DNA of 38,989 nt from JBBDSV01 sp040904785. GTDB lineage: Bacteria; Actinomycetota; Nitriliruptoria; Nitriliruptorales; Nitriliruptoraceae. Made by a program: the position numbers and the translations under genes. The stretch spans positions 1-38,989 of the forward strand of contig JBBDSV010000044.1 in the NCBI GenBank assembly GCA_040904785.1. Direction: 5' to 3'. Of the stretch, positions 23,670 through 32,019 are shown in pieces; positions within the stretch are counted from its first letter, which is position 1, and each line of letters begins with the position of its first letter. The notes below the pieces were generated by a model. That model did not search any database, was not told the origin of the DNA, and saw nothing but the letters and a program-made list of their open reading frames with translations.

Positions 23670-26294
23670 GTGCCAATCGGGAACCGGACGGCGTACGGGG
23701 TGCTCGCCGCCCTCGTCATCGCCTATCCACTCGTTCCCGGCGCAGCAGACCGCACGACGGGCGCGCTGTCGCACTGGGGCACGGTGTGCGCGGTCGCCAG
23801 CCTCGCAGTCTTCGTCTTCGGCGTCGTCCGCAACCGTCCGGCAAGCCGTACGCCGTGGGTCGGGCTCGGCGCGTTTCTCGTTCTGTGGATGCTCGGCGAC
23901 CTCGCGTACGACCTCGCGGGGACACACCCGGTCCTGTCGCCGGCCGACGGGTTCTACGTCGCCGGTGCCGTGGCAGGAATCGCTGCGCTGCTCGCGATGA
24001 ACCAGCGGCGGCTGGTCGACGCGCCGCGCGATGCGCTCATCGAGTCGGGGATGGTCGCCCTGATCGCGGCGATCGCCGCGTGGCTGTTCATCGTCGAGTA
24101 CGCGATCGATGCGGGCGGGCCGGCGCTCGGTGCGCTCGGCCGCAGCGTCGTCGTGTTCTATCCACTCGTCAACGTCGTCGCCTTGTTCCTCGTCGCACGG
24201 CTGCTGTTCAGCGGCGGCCGCAACATCGCCGCACTGCTCCTCGGGGCCGCGTTCATCTGCGGGCTCGCTGCCGACGGCGCCTACGCCTACTTCCAGCAGA
24301 TGGGCAGCTTCAGCGACGCCAACGTCGTCGCTGCTGACACGTTGTGGCTCGCGATGTACGCGCTCATCGCGGCCGCAACCCTCCACCCGTCGATGGTCTC
24401 GCTCACCGAGCCGACCCGAGGCAGTTCGACCCGGACGAGTTGGCAGCTGGCGACTGCCGGCATCGCCCTGCTCGCGATCCCCACGCTGTTCGCCGCTGCC
24501 GGCCTGCTCGGTCACACGCTGCACACGATCGAGTTCTTCCTGGCGTCGGCGACCGTCATTCCGCTCGTGCTGTGGCGACTACTGCACCTGCACCGCTGGG
24601 TCACGGCGACCCACGACCAGCTGGAACGTCGCGAGCACTATTTCCGCCAACTTGCGCAACAGTCGAGCGACAGCTACTTCGTGCTCGACGAGCAGGGAAT
24701 CATCCGCGACATGTCACCCGGAGCGACACGGATGCTCGGCGTGCACGACGACGTGCACGGCCAGCAGTTGACCGCCGTCGTCGGTGATGACGGCGAACAC
24801 CTCGCGACCGCGCTCGCCGGGATCCGCACACTTGCCGGGATGTCGACGACCGTCGAGGCGCCGTTGCCGGGCAGCGACGGCTCGATCCGGTGGATCGAAG
24901 CGCGCGCGACCAACATGCTCGACGACGCCACGGTTCGCGGCATTGTCGTCAACGTCCACGACATCTCGCTGCGCAAGCATGCGCTCGCCGAAGTCGAACG
25001 GCAGTCGCTGCACGACCCGCTCACCGGCCTGCCAAATCGCGCCCTGCTCCGCGACCGCATGGAACGCGTCCTGGTGCGAAGGCGCCAGCACGGCAACGAC
25101 GTCGTTGTCGTGTTCTGTGGGCTCGACAATTTTATGGACGTCAACGAGAGCCTCGGGCACGACCGGGGCGACGACGTGCTGCGCACCGTCGCCGACCGCC
25201 TCGTGCACGCCGTCGCCTCCTCGGACACGATCGCGCGACTCGGTGGCGACGAATTCGCCGCGCTGATCGAAGTCGACGACGTCAACGACCAGCAGGCGAT
25301 CGAACTGGCCGAGAGCATCCGACAGGCGGCGACGTCACCGATTCGCCTGGGCGGCCTGTCCGTCGCGGTGACGGCCTCGGTCGGCGTCGCGATCGCCAGC
25401 GCCGACGACGCGAACACCGTTGACGACCTGTTGCGCATCGCCGACTCGGCACTGGCCGCGGCGAAGGCACGGGGACGCGACCAGGTCGTGCGCTACCAGC
25501 CGTCCATGCGGCAGTCCGACGTCGTCCACATGGAACTCGCCGACGAGTTGCGCAGCGCCGTCGCACGCAACGAACTCGCACTGCACTATCAGCCCATCTT
25601 CGACCTCAGCACCGGCGCAATCGTGGGACTTGAGGCGCTCGCGCGCTGGAACCACCCGACACGGGGGCTGCTGCCGCCACGACGGTTCATCCCGATCGCC
25701 GAGCAGAGCGGGTCAATCATCGACGTGGGCACGTGGGTGCTTCGGCGCACCTGCGAGGCCGCCGCGACGTTCGACGACAACCTGCTCATCAGCGTCAATC
25801 TCGCACCCCGACAACTGCGCGATCCGGACATCGTCGCCACGATCCGCGGGCTGCTCGACGCCACCGGACTCGAACCATCGCGGCTGGCACTCGAACTCAC
25901 CGAGTCGGCACTGATCGGCAATTTCGACGAAGCGGTCACCCGTCTCCGGGCGATCAGCCGGCTCGGCGTCAAGATCGCCATCGACGACTTCGGCGTCGGA
26001 TTCGCCTCCATCGACTACCTGCGCCGCTTCCCCACCGACATCCTCAAGATCGACGCGTCGTACGTGAGCAGCATCACCGAAGCGGGCGACGTCTCGGCGC
26101 TGGTGCGGGGGCTGCTCGGCCTTGGCCGCACGCTCGACCTGATCACGATCGCCGAGGGCATCGAGACTTCACCGCAGCTCGCCGCGCTCCAGCGCGAAGG
26201 CTGCGCCTACGGCCAGGGGTTCATCCTCGAACGTGCCGTCAGCGAGCATCAGATCCGCGAGCTGCTGGGAACGCCGCCGTCACCGACAGTCTGA
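23670..26294 (+). CDS. Membrane PAS-GGDEF-EAL protein
   Basis: An 874-aa cyclic di-GMP protein. About nine hydrophobic helices (residues 5-300) form a sensor, followed by a PAS domain (about 325-445), a GGDEF domain with intact GGDEF at 525-529, and an EAL domain with EAL at 655-657, DDFG in the IAIDDFGVGFAS block, and ELTES. Both the cyclase and the phosphodiesterase motifs look usable; the RxxD inhibitory site before GGDEF is absent (ASSD). GTG at 23670 lies ten bases after GGAGG, which starts the complete anti-SD match GGAGGTGATC; an upstream ATG at 23610 is less likely. Its 3' end is 3 bp from the convergent thioredoxin-like gene. The input sensed by the membrane part is unknown. Confidence 0.9.
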   Translation: MPIGNRTAYGVLAALVIAYPLVPGAADRTTGALSHWGTVCAVASLAVFVFGVVRNRPASRTPWVGLGAFLVLWMLGDLAYDLAGTHPVLSPADGFYVAGAVAGIAALLAMNQRRLVDAPRDALIESGMVALIAAIAAWLFIVEYAIDAGGPALGALGRSVVVFYPLVNVVALFLVARLLFSGGRNIAALLLGAAFICGLAADGAYAYFQQMGSFSDANVVAADTLWLAMYALIAAATLHPSMVSLTEPTRGSSTRTSWQLATAGIALLAIPTLFAAAGLLGHTLHTIEFFLASATVIPLVLWRLLHLHRWVTATHDQLERREHYFRQLAQQSSDSYFVLDEQGIIRDMSPGATRMLGVHDDVHGQQLTAVVGDDGEHLATALAGIRTLAGMSTTVEAPLPGSDGSIRWIEARATNMLDDATVRGIVVNVHDISLRKHALAEVERQSLHDPLTGLPNRALLRDRMERVLVRRRQHGNDVVVVFCGLDNFMDVNESLGHDRGDDVLRTVADRLVHAVASSDTIARLGGDEFAALIEVDDVNDQQAIELAESIRQAATSPIRLGGLSVAVTASVGVAIASADDANTVDDLLRIADSALAAAKARGRDQVVRYQPSMRQSDVVHMELADELRSAVARNELALHYQPIFDLSTGAIVGLEALARWNHPTRGLLPPRRFIPIAEQSGSIIDVGTWVLRRTCEAAATFDDNLLISVNLAPRQLRDPDIVATIRGLLDATGLEPSRLALELTESALIGNFDEAVTRLRAISRLGVKIAIDDFGVGFASIDYLRRFPTDILKIDASYVSSITEAGDVSALVRGLLGLGRTLDLITIAEGIETSPQLAALQREGCAYGQGFILERAVSEHQIRELLGTPPSPTV

Positions 26295-26297
26295 CGC

Positions 26298-26885
26298 TCA
26301 CACCCCGCCGACTTGTGGCAGTCCGGTGTCCGGTTCGTTGCCGGGTCGCCACTTGATCGAACAGCCGATCGCCGGCTGCTGGTCGTCGTCCACGGGCCGG
26401 CCGGCGATGAGTGCGTCGAGCGCGGCGCGCAGATCGGCACCGTCAGGTTCGGGCCCACCGGGGCGCGTCGCATCGAGCCGCCCCCTGTAGACGAGCGTGC
26501 CGGCACGGTCGGCGACGAAGAACTCGGGGGTGCACGCCGCGCCGAACGCCTGGGCGACGGTCTGCGACTCGTCGAACAGGTAGGGGAAGTCGAATCCGAC
26601 CGTGCGCTTCTGCTCGGCCAGCCGCGGGGGGGCGTCGTCAGGCTGGGCGGTGATGTCGTTGGCCGAGATGCCGACGAATCCGACACCGCTCGCCGCATAG
26701 TCACGCGCGAGCCGCGCAACTTCGTCTTGGACGTGCTTGACGTAGGGACAGTGACGGCACAGGAACATGACGACCGCGCCGTGTGGTCCGACGACATCGT
26801 CGAACGTCACGGTTTCGTCGCTCGTCACTTCGGGCAGCGAGAACGGCGGCACCGGATCGCCGAGCCGAGGCGATGCAGCGGTCAT
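26298..26885 (-). CDS. Thioredoxin-fold protein, AhpC/TSA-like
   Basis: A 195-aa thioredoxin-like protein of the AhpC/TSA-redoxin type found widely as thioredoxin family protein. The active segment is FLCRHCPYVKHVQ, with a CxxC pair at about residues 43-46, followed by FVGISAND and FPYLFDESQTVAQAFGAACTPEFFV, which supplies the cis-Pro. It has no signal peptide, so it is probably a cytoplasmic reductase or peroxidase. The second ATG (26885) has AGGAG five bases upstream and is preferred over that at 26903. It comes last in the minus-strand run that contains mca, 51 bp after the GNAT gene. Confidence 0.88.
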   Translation of the reverse strand: MTAASPRLGDPVPPFSLPEVTSDETVTFDDVVGPHGAVVMFLCRHCPYVKHVQDEVARLARDYAASGVGFVGISANDITAQPDDAPPRLAEQKRTVGFDFPYLFDESQTVAQAFGAACTPEFFVADRAGTLVYRGRLDATRPGGPEPDGADLRAALDALIAGRPVDDDQQPAIGCSIKWRPGNEPDTGLPQVGGV

Positions 26886-26936
26886 GGGCACTCCTGCGGT
26901 CATCGACAGTTCACGGGCGACAGGGTACGGACCACA

Positions 26937-27452
26937 TCAATCCGCGCCGAGTGGCCGCGCGAGCAGTCGGACCGTCAGGCCGTGCGCCTTCTGCTCGCCA
27001 ACAGGGACAAATCCTCGGGCCGCGTGGAAGGCGAGCGACGGCCGATTCGGCGGATCGACGTTGACCTCGCAGGTCACGTGGGTGCAGCCGTCGGCGCGGG
27101 CGGCGTCCTCGACCGCGTCGTACAGCGCGGTGGCGATGCCGCGCCGACGGTATTCGGCGGCGACAGCCACCCGGTCGATGTAATGCCACCTGGTTCCCCA
27201 GGAGGAGAAGAAGCGATAGTTCGGACTGTCGTAGTCACAGCCGGTCGGCAGCGCCAGGACGAACCCGGCGACGACCCCGCCGACCACGGCGACGCGCGCG
27301 GTCGCCGACCACGCGATCCGTTGCACCAGGCCCTGCGCGTCGAGCGAGCTGACGCGTGGGACGTCGGCCTCGTTGAGCGCGAGCACGGCTTCCACGTCGG
27401 CGCGCTCGGGCGCGCGAAGGGTGACGCCGAGGTGCGCGTGTTGCATGTTCAC
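26937..27452 (-). CDS. GNAT family N-acetyltransferase
   Basis: A 171-aa GNAT enzyme. The acetyl-CoA site is VAVAAEYRRRGIATALYDAVEDAA, where R-R-G-I-A fits the R/QxxGxG/A loop. CEVNVDPPNRPSLAFHAARGFVPVG is the usual C-terminal half. The acceptor is not predictable. The GTG at 27452 overlaps the MFS stop (GTGA), suggesting coupling; an ATG two codons on (27446) is equally possible because no strong ribosome binding site is seen. In the Mca-MFS operon it may acetylate an amine or thiol conjugate before or after export, but that is inference. Confidence 0.85.
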   Translation of the reverse strand: MNMQHAHLGVTLRAPERADVEAVLALNEADVPRVSSLDAQGLVQRIAWSATARVAVVGGVVAGFVLALPTGCDYDSPNYRFFSSWGTRWHYIDRVAVAAEYRRRGIATALYDAVEDAARADGCTHVTCEVNVDPPNRPSLAFHAARGFVPVGEQKAHGLTVRLLARPLGAD

Positions 27453-28675
27453 GCGCCGTACGGCACGTCGCCGGCCGCGGGCGCGTACGGCGGCATGCGG
27501 CGAGCGACCCACACACCGGTGACGAGCACCGGTGCGGCGAGCACGAGCGCCGCGACGCGCACGCCGGCGACCTCGGCGACGATCCCATCGACGAGCGCGG
27601 CAATGGGACGTGAGCCGAGGAAGGCCAGCGACCACAGCGCCATGATGCGGCCGCGCTGCTGGTCGGGAACTTCGGCATACAGGCGAGCGGTGCAACGGGT
27701 CAGCGCCGCCATGAATCCGCCACCCGAGATGGCAAAGCCGACGAGCGCGACCTCGACAGTCGGCGCGACACCGACCATGACGACACCGATGCCCTGCACG
27801 GTCATTGCGATGGCGAGCACGCGGCGCTGCCGCTGCAGCCAGCCGCTGAGCACGAGCGCCGTGAAGGTCGCCCCGACCCCGAATGACCCCATCAGCAGTC
27901 CGACATACAGGTCGCGGGCAACGAACACGTCACGAACGAACTCTGGCGTGAGCGTGATCGTCGGGTCCGTCGTCACCGATACAGCCATGATCGCCGTCAG
28001 CAGCGCACGCAGACGCGGACTGGCCGCGACGAGACGGATCGACTCGCTGAGCTTGGGTCGCGCGCCGAGCACGCGGTCGTTCTCACGCGCGTGGATCGTG
28101 ATCAGAACGACGGCGAAGCACCCGAAGGATGCCGCGTTGAGGCCGAATGCCGCGGCGAATCCGACCGTGTCGACGAGCGCGGCGCCGATGACCGGACCCA
28201 CGGCCCGTGCGACATTGAATGTCGCCGAGTTGAGTGCGACCGCCGTGTCAAGATGTTCACGGTCGACGAGTTGCGGAACCAGCGACATCATCGCCGGCGT
28301 CGCGAAGGCAATCGCGAAACCGAGCACGAGTGACGCGCCGATGACGATCGGCACGCTGACCCATCCGAGCCAGGTGGCGATCGCGAGCGTGGCACCGACG
28401 GTCGCCGCTGCGCTCTGGGTGACGACAAGCAACCGGCGACGGTCGAAACGGTCGGCGGCCGCTCCCGACCACGGTGCGAGCACCAGCGTGCCGGCGAATT
28501 GCGCGAAGTTGACCACGCCGACGAGCAGCGTGGATTCGGTGAGTCCATAGACGAGCAGACCGGCGGCAATGTTCTGCAGCCAGGTGCCGACGTTCGACAA
28601 GGACAGTCCGACGATGTAGGTGCGGAAGTTGCGTTCGGCCAGCACCTGCCGAACCGCGCCTGCCCGCGCCGTCAT
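27449..28675 (-). CDS. MFS transporter, EntS-like (MFS_3)
   Basis: A 408-aa permease with 12 predicted helices. The first half carries WSGAAADRFDRRRLL, the MFS loop 2-3 motif. LDTAVALNSATFNVARAVGPVIGAALVDTVG is the characteristic block of the MFS_3/EntS-like drug and siderophore exporter group. ATG at 28675 overlaps the mca stop (ATGA), and its own stop overlaps the GNAT start, so three genes are translationally linked. Position and family point to efflux of a small molecule, perhaps the mercapturate made by Mca. Confidence 0.88.
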   Translation of the reverse strand: MTARAGAVRQVLAERNFRTYIVGLSLSNVGTWLQNIAAGLLVYGLTESTLLVGVVNFAQFAGTLVLAPWSGAAADRFDRRRLLVVTQSAAATVGATLAIATWLGWVSVPIVIGASLVLGFAIAFATPAMMSLVPQLVDREHLDTAVALNSATFNVARAVGPVIGAALVDTVGFAAAFGLNAASFGCFAVVLITIHARENDRVLGARPKLSESIRLVAASPRLRALLTAIMAVSVTTDPTITLTPEFVRDVFVARDLYVGLLMGSFGVGATFTALVLSGWLQRQRRVLAIAMTVQGIGVVMVGVAPTVEVALVGFAISGGGFMAALTRCTARLYAEVPDQQRGRIMALWSLAFLGSRPIAALVDGIVAEVAGVRVAALVLAAPVLVTGVWVARRMPPYAPAAGDVPYGA

Positions 28676-29586
28676 GTCGCCGGTCCGAGGTCCGCGCGAC
28701 GGTCGTCGTCGGGTTCGAGGCCGGCGAACAGGTCGTCTTCTGGCCGACGCACCTGCACATCGGAACGCAGCACCGTGTAGGCCTCGTAGGGGTAGGCCTC
28801 GCGCTCGAGGTCACGCGGCAGCTGGAACCACCGTCCCGTGGGATCGATCTGGGTGACGTGCGCCCGCAGCGCGGTGTCACGGCGCGTGAAGTGGGCGGCA
28901 CATTCGATCCGCGTGTCCGGCACGACCGGAGACGTCCGCTTCCGGCGCTCCTCGAAGAACGTGAGGAGTTCGCTGTCCGGATCACGGGCCGCAACGGCAT
29001 CCCGCAGCGCGTCGAGTCGCTCGACGGGGAACAGCTGCGACGCGTAGACCTTCGGCACGCGCCACGGCCGTGGGTCCGGCCGGCCAGCACGCCCGTCGAG
29101 CGGCACGTCGGGATCGCCCGGCTCTTCGGCGATCGCGAGCGCCCGCATGGTGACCGCATGGTTGGCGACGTGGTCGGGGTGCGGATAGCCGCCGTCGGCG
29201 GGATAGGTGACGACGGCGTGGGGACGTTCGGTGCGCACGATCGCGGCAAGCCGCCTCGCCGCCTCGTCGAGGGGAACACGGGCGAATGTGCCGTCGGGCA
29301 CATCCTCGGCACGCTCGTGGTAGCCCGAATCGACGTAACCGAGCTGGTACGCCCGGGTGAAACCGATCGCGGCGATCGCATTCGCCAGCTCCCGCGCCCG
29401 CGTCGCCGCCATCTGTTCCGGTTCGACGGCCGGGGCATGCGGGTTGAGCACCTCGCCGGCTTCACCGCCGGTGCAGGTCACCAGCGTGACCTCGGCGCCC
29501 GCATCGAGATAGTGAGCGGCGGCCGCCGCACCCTTGGACGACTCGTCGTCCGGATGTGCATGCACGAACAACAATCTGAACGGCAT
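28672..29586 (-). CDS. mca: Mycothiol S-conjugate amidase
   Basis: A 304-aa LmbE-like zinc amidase. The N-terminal HAHPDDESSKGAA supplies the metal ligands H-D-D; the SSKGAA ending is typical of Mca, whereas MshB deacetylases differ there. A later TYPADGGYPHPDHVANH block gives the third His. GGEAGEVLNPHAP also matches Mca. The enzyme cleaves mycothiol S-conjugates to an N-acetylcysteine conjugate, which leaves the cell, and glucosaminyl-inositol, which is recycled; this implies a mycothiol-making actinobacterium. ATG at 29586 has GGAGG seven bases upstream, so a longer frame to 29616 is not used. It follows the CinA-like gene by 48 bp and overlaps the MFS gene. Confidence 0.88.
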   Translation of the reverse strand: MPFRLLFVHAHPDDESSKGAAAAAHYLDAGAEVTLVTCTGGEAGEVLNPHAPAVEPEQMAATRARELANAIAAIGFTRAYQLGYVDSGYHERAEDVPDGTFARVPLDEAARRLAAIVRTERPHAVVTYPADGGYPHPDHVANHAVTMRALAIAEEPGDPDVPLDGRAGRPDPRPWRVPKVYASQLFPVERLDALRDAVAARDPDSELLTFFEERRKRTSPVVPDTRIECAAHFTRRDTALRAHVTQIDPTGRWFQLPRDLEREAYPYEAYTVLRSDVQVRRPEDDLFAGLEPDDDRRADLGPAT

Positions 29587-29634
29587 CGTTCGCCCTCCGT
29601 CAATCGCGCGGCGCAAGGCCGCCGGCGTGTGCCA

Positions 29635-30462
29635 TCACGCCGAGGCTGCATCCGCACGGCGTGCGCGCACAAGCCGCGCGACGGACTCATTGGCCTCGAG
29701 CGACGCGATCTCTTCACGCACCCGCGCGGCCGCGGCAGCAACGGCGTTCGATGGGCCGGTCAGCCGCACCAGCATCGGCCGGCCCGGGTAGCTGCCGAGC
29801 GACACGTCCTCGAAGCGGGTCACCAACTCGGCGAACACGTGGTTGAGCGCACTCTCCGGCAGCCAGTGGGCGATCTCGACCACTTCCGGCACCGGGTTGC
29901 GTCCGGCGACGAGCTCGGGAACGACGACGTCGTCGACGAGCTCGGCGAAGAGTCGCGGCACGCCGGGAAGAATCACCACGGTCGCGCCACCGTTGTCGCT
30001 GCCGCCATCCACGTCGATGGCGACGGCGGGAACCCAACTGCGCTGACCGGTGTGTCGGCGACTGCCGTCGGGAACATTCGCCATGCGCTTGAGCGCTGCA
30101 ACGTACGCGTCGTCGACCGGAAAACCATCGTCGCGCGCCCGTGCAGCGATCTCGTCCATCCGCGTCGCCAGGGCCGCATCCTCAACGAGTCCGCGACCGA
30201 GGCTCGCCGCGACGGCTTCGAACGTGATGTCGTCGGGGGTCGAACCCACGCCACCGGAGGTGACGATCAGCCGCGGCCGCGCCCGTGCGAGCTCGGTTGA
30301 CAGCCCTTCGTCGATCGCGGCCATGTCGTCGGGCACGACGTGGATCCGTGTCAGCGCGACGCCGTGTGTGCGCAGCCGCTGCGCGAGCAGCGGCGAATTG
30401 GCGTCCGTGACGTAGCCACCGAGCAATTCGTCGCCGATGACCAGCATCGAGGCTTCGAACAC
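29635..30462 (-). CDS. CinA-like molybdopterin-binding-fold protein
   Basis: A 275-aa protein with the MoCF/MoaB-Mog fold found at the N-terminus of CinA. Typical elements are IGDELLGGYVTDANSPLLAQRL, TSGGVGSTPDDITFEA and ILPGVPRLF. The C-terminal half covers the CinA KH-like region but no deamidase (CinA-C) domain is present, so it is a short CinA homologue. In CinA the N-terminal domain acts as an ADP-ribose or NAD-derivative pyrophosphatase. GTG at 30462 has GGGGTGG upstream. It heads the minus-strand run towards mca, though a functional link with mycothiol is not shown. Confidence 0.83.
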   Translation of the reverse strand: MFEASMLVIGDELLGGYVTDANSPLLAQRLRTHGVALTRIHVVPDDMAAIDEGLSTELARARPRLIVTSGGVGSTPDDITFEAVAASLGRGLVEDAALATRMDEIAARARDDGFPVDDAYVAALKRMANVPDGSRRHTGQRSWVPAVAIDVDGGSDNGGATVVILPGVPRLFAELVDDVVVPELVAGRNPVPEVVEIAHWLPESALNHVFAELVTRFEDVSLGSYPGRPMLVRLTGPSNAVAAAAARVREEIASLEANESVARLVRARRADAASA

Positions 30463-30567
30463 GCCGCCACCCCGCTGTCGCTCGTCGCCGGTGCACGGTC
30501 GTGCGCCGACGCGTTGAGCGTAGCTGCGCGACTGCGGGCGCCAACGGGTGCGCGGCGGGTCAGCTGC

Positions 30568-30573
30568 TAGCGT
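30568..30573 (+). promoter_or_regulatory. Candidate -10 element, possibly leaderless transcript
   Basis: TAGCGT ends eight bases before the GTG at 30582. With a start site about seven bases downstream, the mRNA would begin at or next to the start codon. Leaderless mRNAs are common in Actinobacteria. No ribosome binding site is seen, in agreement. Confidence 0.35.
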
Positions 30574-30581
30574 CCGGCGGC

Positions 30582-31487
30582 GTGATTCTCGACTCCGACG
30601 ATGCGCGAACCGACGTCATCCTGGCGGCGGCCGCTGCGCTGTTCGGCGGCGCCGTCCGTGCGTTCGCGACCCAGGTGCCGGGCTACCCGCGGTCCGGTGT
30701 CGTCGCAGTCGTCGTCGAACTCGGCTGGCTGTTCGCCATGACGGGGCTCGTGCCGCTTCTGCTCGCGCGTTACCGCGGTGACGGCGCCGCAGCGTTCGGA
30801 CTGACTCGCCCGCGCGGCGGCCTGACGCTCGGCGTGCAGCTCGCCGGGGTCGTGCTCGGCGCCCAGCTGCTGCTCACGCTCCTGTCATCTGGCACGCCCG
30901 AAGGTGCGCTGCTGGGACGCTTCGCTGGCCGAACCTCGGGGTTGGCCGTGTTCGCAGTCACCGCTCGGGTCGCCGTGTCGACGGTGGGTGCGCTGCTCTT
31001 GGTCACCTTCGTGGCGCATCGCGGTGCGGCGTGGGGTAACTCGCCGGACCGGACACTGCCGCAGTTGCTGCGGACCATCGGCATGGTCGCGGCCGGGATC
31101 GCGGCGATTTCCGGTGTCGTTCGTGCCGTCGGCCCCGGCGGACTGCGCGGCATGCTCGCGGCGATCGTGACGGCGATCGCCGCGGCGGCCCTGGTGCTCG
31201 TCGCCGACCGCGCCGTGTCGGCGCGACGGGTCGTGCCGCGCACCGCAGTGGTCGCACCGGTGGTCGTCGTCGCGCTGCTCCACCTGTTCGCATCCGGCGG
31301 CATCTTCGGCGGCGACCTCGTCGCGGCCGCACACACCGGCGGGCTCGCGGTCGCGGTCACCGCCGTGATCGCCACGCTCACGCATGTGCCCGGCCGCGGC
31401 GGCGCACCGATCGTGCTGCTCGCCGCCGTGCACCTGTGGCCGACGTGCCTGTCGCCGCTGGCGATCGAACTCGCCCGCGTCTGCTGA
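30582..31487 (+). CDS. Unknown multi-pass membrane protein
   Basis: A 301-aa protein, almost entirely hydrophobic, with about eight predicted membrane helices separated by short charged loops. I do not recognise the family. It has a topology reminiscent of CPBP-type membrane proteases but lacks their EExxxR and FxxxH motifs, so that assignment is not made. GTG at 30582 follows a candidate -10 at 30568, consistent with a leaderless transcript; no ribosome binding site is visible. The gene is divergent from the CinA-mca run and convergent with fxsA. Codon use is like its neighbours. Confidence 0.6.
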   Translation: MILDSDDARTDVILAAAAALFGGAVRAFATQVPGYPRSGVVAVVVELGWLFAMTGLVPLLLARYRGDGAAAFGLTRPRGGLTLGVQLAGVVLGAQLLLTLLSSGTPEGALLGRFAGRTSGLAVFAVTARVAVSTVGALLLVTFVAHRGAAWGNSPDRTLPQLLRTIGMVAAGIAAISGVVRAVGPGGLRGMLAAIVTAIAAAALVLVADRAVSARRVVPRTAVVAPVVVVALLHLFASGGIFGGDLVAAAHTGGLAVAVTAVIATLTHVPGRGGAPIVLLAAVHLWPTCLSPLAIELARVC

Positions 31488-31515
31488 TCTTCACCGCCGA
31501 CGAGCGCACGGCCCG

Positions 31516-32019
31516 TCAGTCGCGCGTGTCGTCGTCTCGTGACTCGCGCTCGATCTCGACGACCTCGATGTCGAGCACGTCACCGCCCGTTTGGGAGCGG
31601 CGTTGCGCCGCGTCGGATCCTGTGGCACCCGACGCGCTTCGGGCCGCCCACCGTGCCCATCGTGAGGCGACCAAGCGTGGTCGGGCGATGGCGAGCACAA
31701 GTCGACGCCCGCCGCGGAGCAGCAGCACGAATCCGACGACATCGGTGAGGAAGCCCGGCGTGAGCAGCAGCGTGCCACCGACGAGGACGAGCGCACCGTG
31801 CGCGACTTCGTCGCCCGGCCATCGTCCGGCCGCGAGCGCGTCACGGAACTGCCGCCAGGCGCGGGCGCCCTCGCGGCGCAACAGCCAGGCACCGAGCACA
31901 CTGTCGGCGATGAGCAGCGCCACGGTCCACCCGGCACCGATGGCAGACCCGACCTCGATCACGAGCAGCAGCTCGATGATGGGGACGGCGACGAACAAGA
32001 TGACGAGGAGCGCAGGCAT
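31516..32019 (-). CDS. fxsA: FxsA family membrane protein
   Basis: A 167-aa FxsA homologue. Its core is LLVILFVAVPIIELLLVIEVGSAIG, then WTVALLIADSVLGAWLLRREG and GGTLLLTPGFLTDVVGFVLL, giving about four hydrophobic segments; the cytoplasmic tail is charged. In E. coli, FxsA overproduction eases phage T7 exclusion by the F plasmid; its cellular role is not defined. The ATG at 32019 shares bases with the ATG of the divergent SpoU gene (catg, 32017-32020). No convincing ribosome binding site is present: AGGGGA is about 14 bases upstream. Each gene's translation signals lie inside the other gene. Confidence 0.85.
   Translation of the reverse strand: MPALLVILFVAVPIIELLLVIEVGSAIGAGWTVALLIADSVLGAWLLRREGARAWRQFRDALAAGRWPGDEVAHGALVLVGGTLLLTPGFLTDVVGFVLLLRGGRRLVLAIARPRLVASRWARWAARSASGATGSDAAQRRSQTGGDVLDIEVVEIERESRDDDTRD

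Noticed and set aside
26313..28550. 745-codon plus-strand frame across the thioredoxin, GNAT and MFS genes
   Set aside because: It spans three convincing minus-strand genes and contains no recognisable domain.
28858..30300. 480-codon plus-strand frame across mca and the CinA-like gene
   Set aside because: Antisense to two genes with clear motifs; no ribosome binding site.
30582..31487. CPBP/CAAX protease assignment for the unknown membrane protein
   Set aside because: The topology is suggestive, but the EExxxR and FxxxH motifs are missing.
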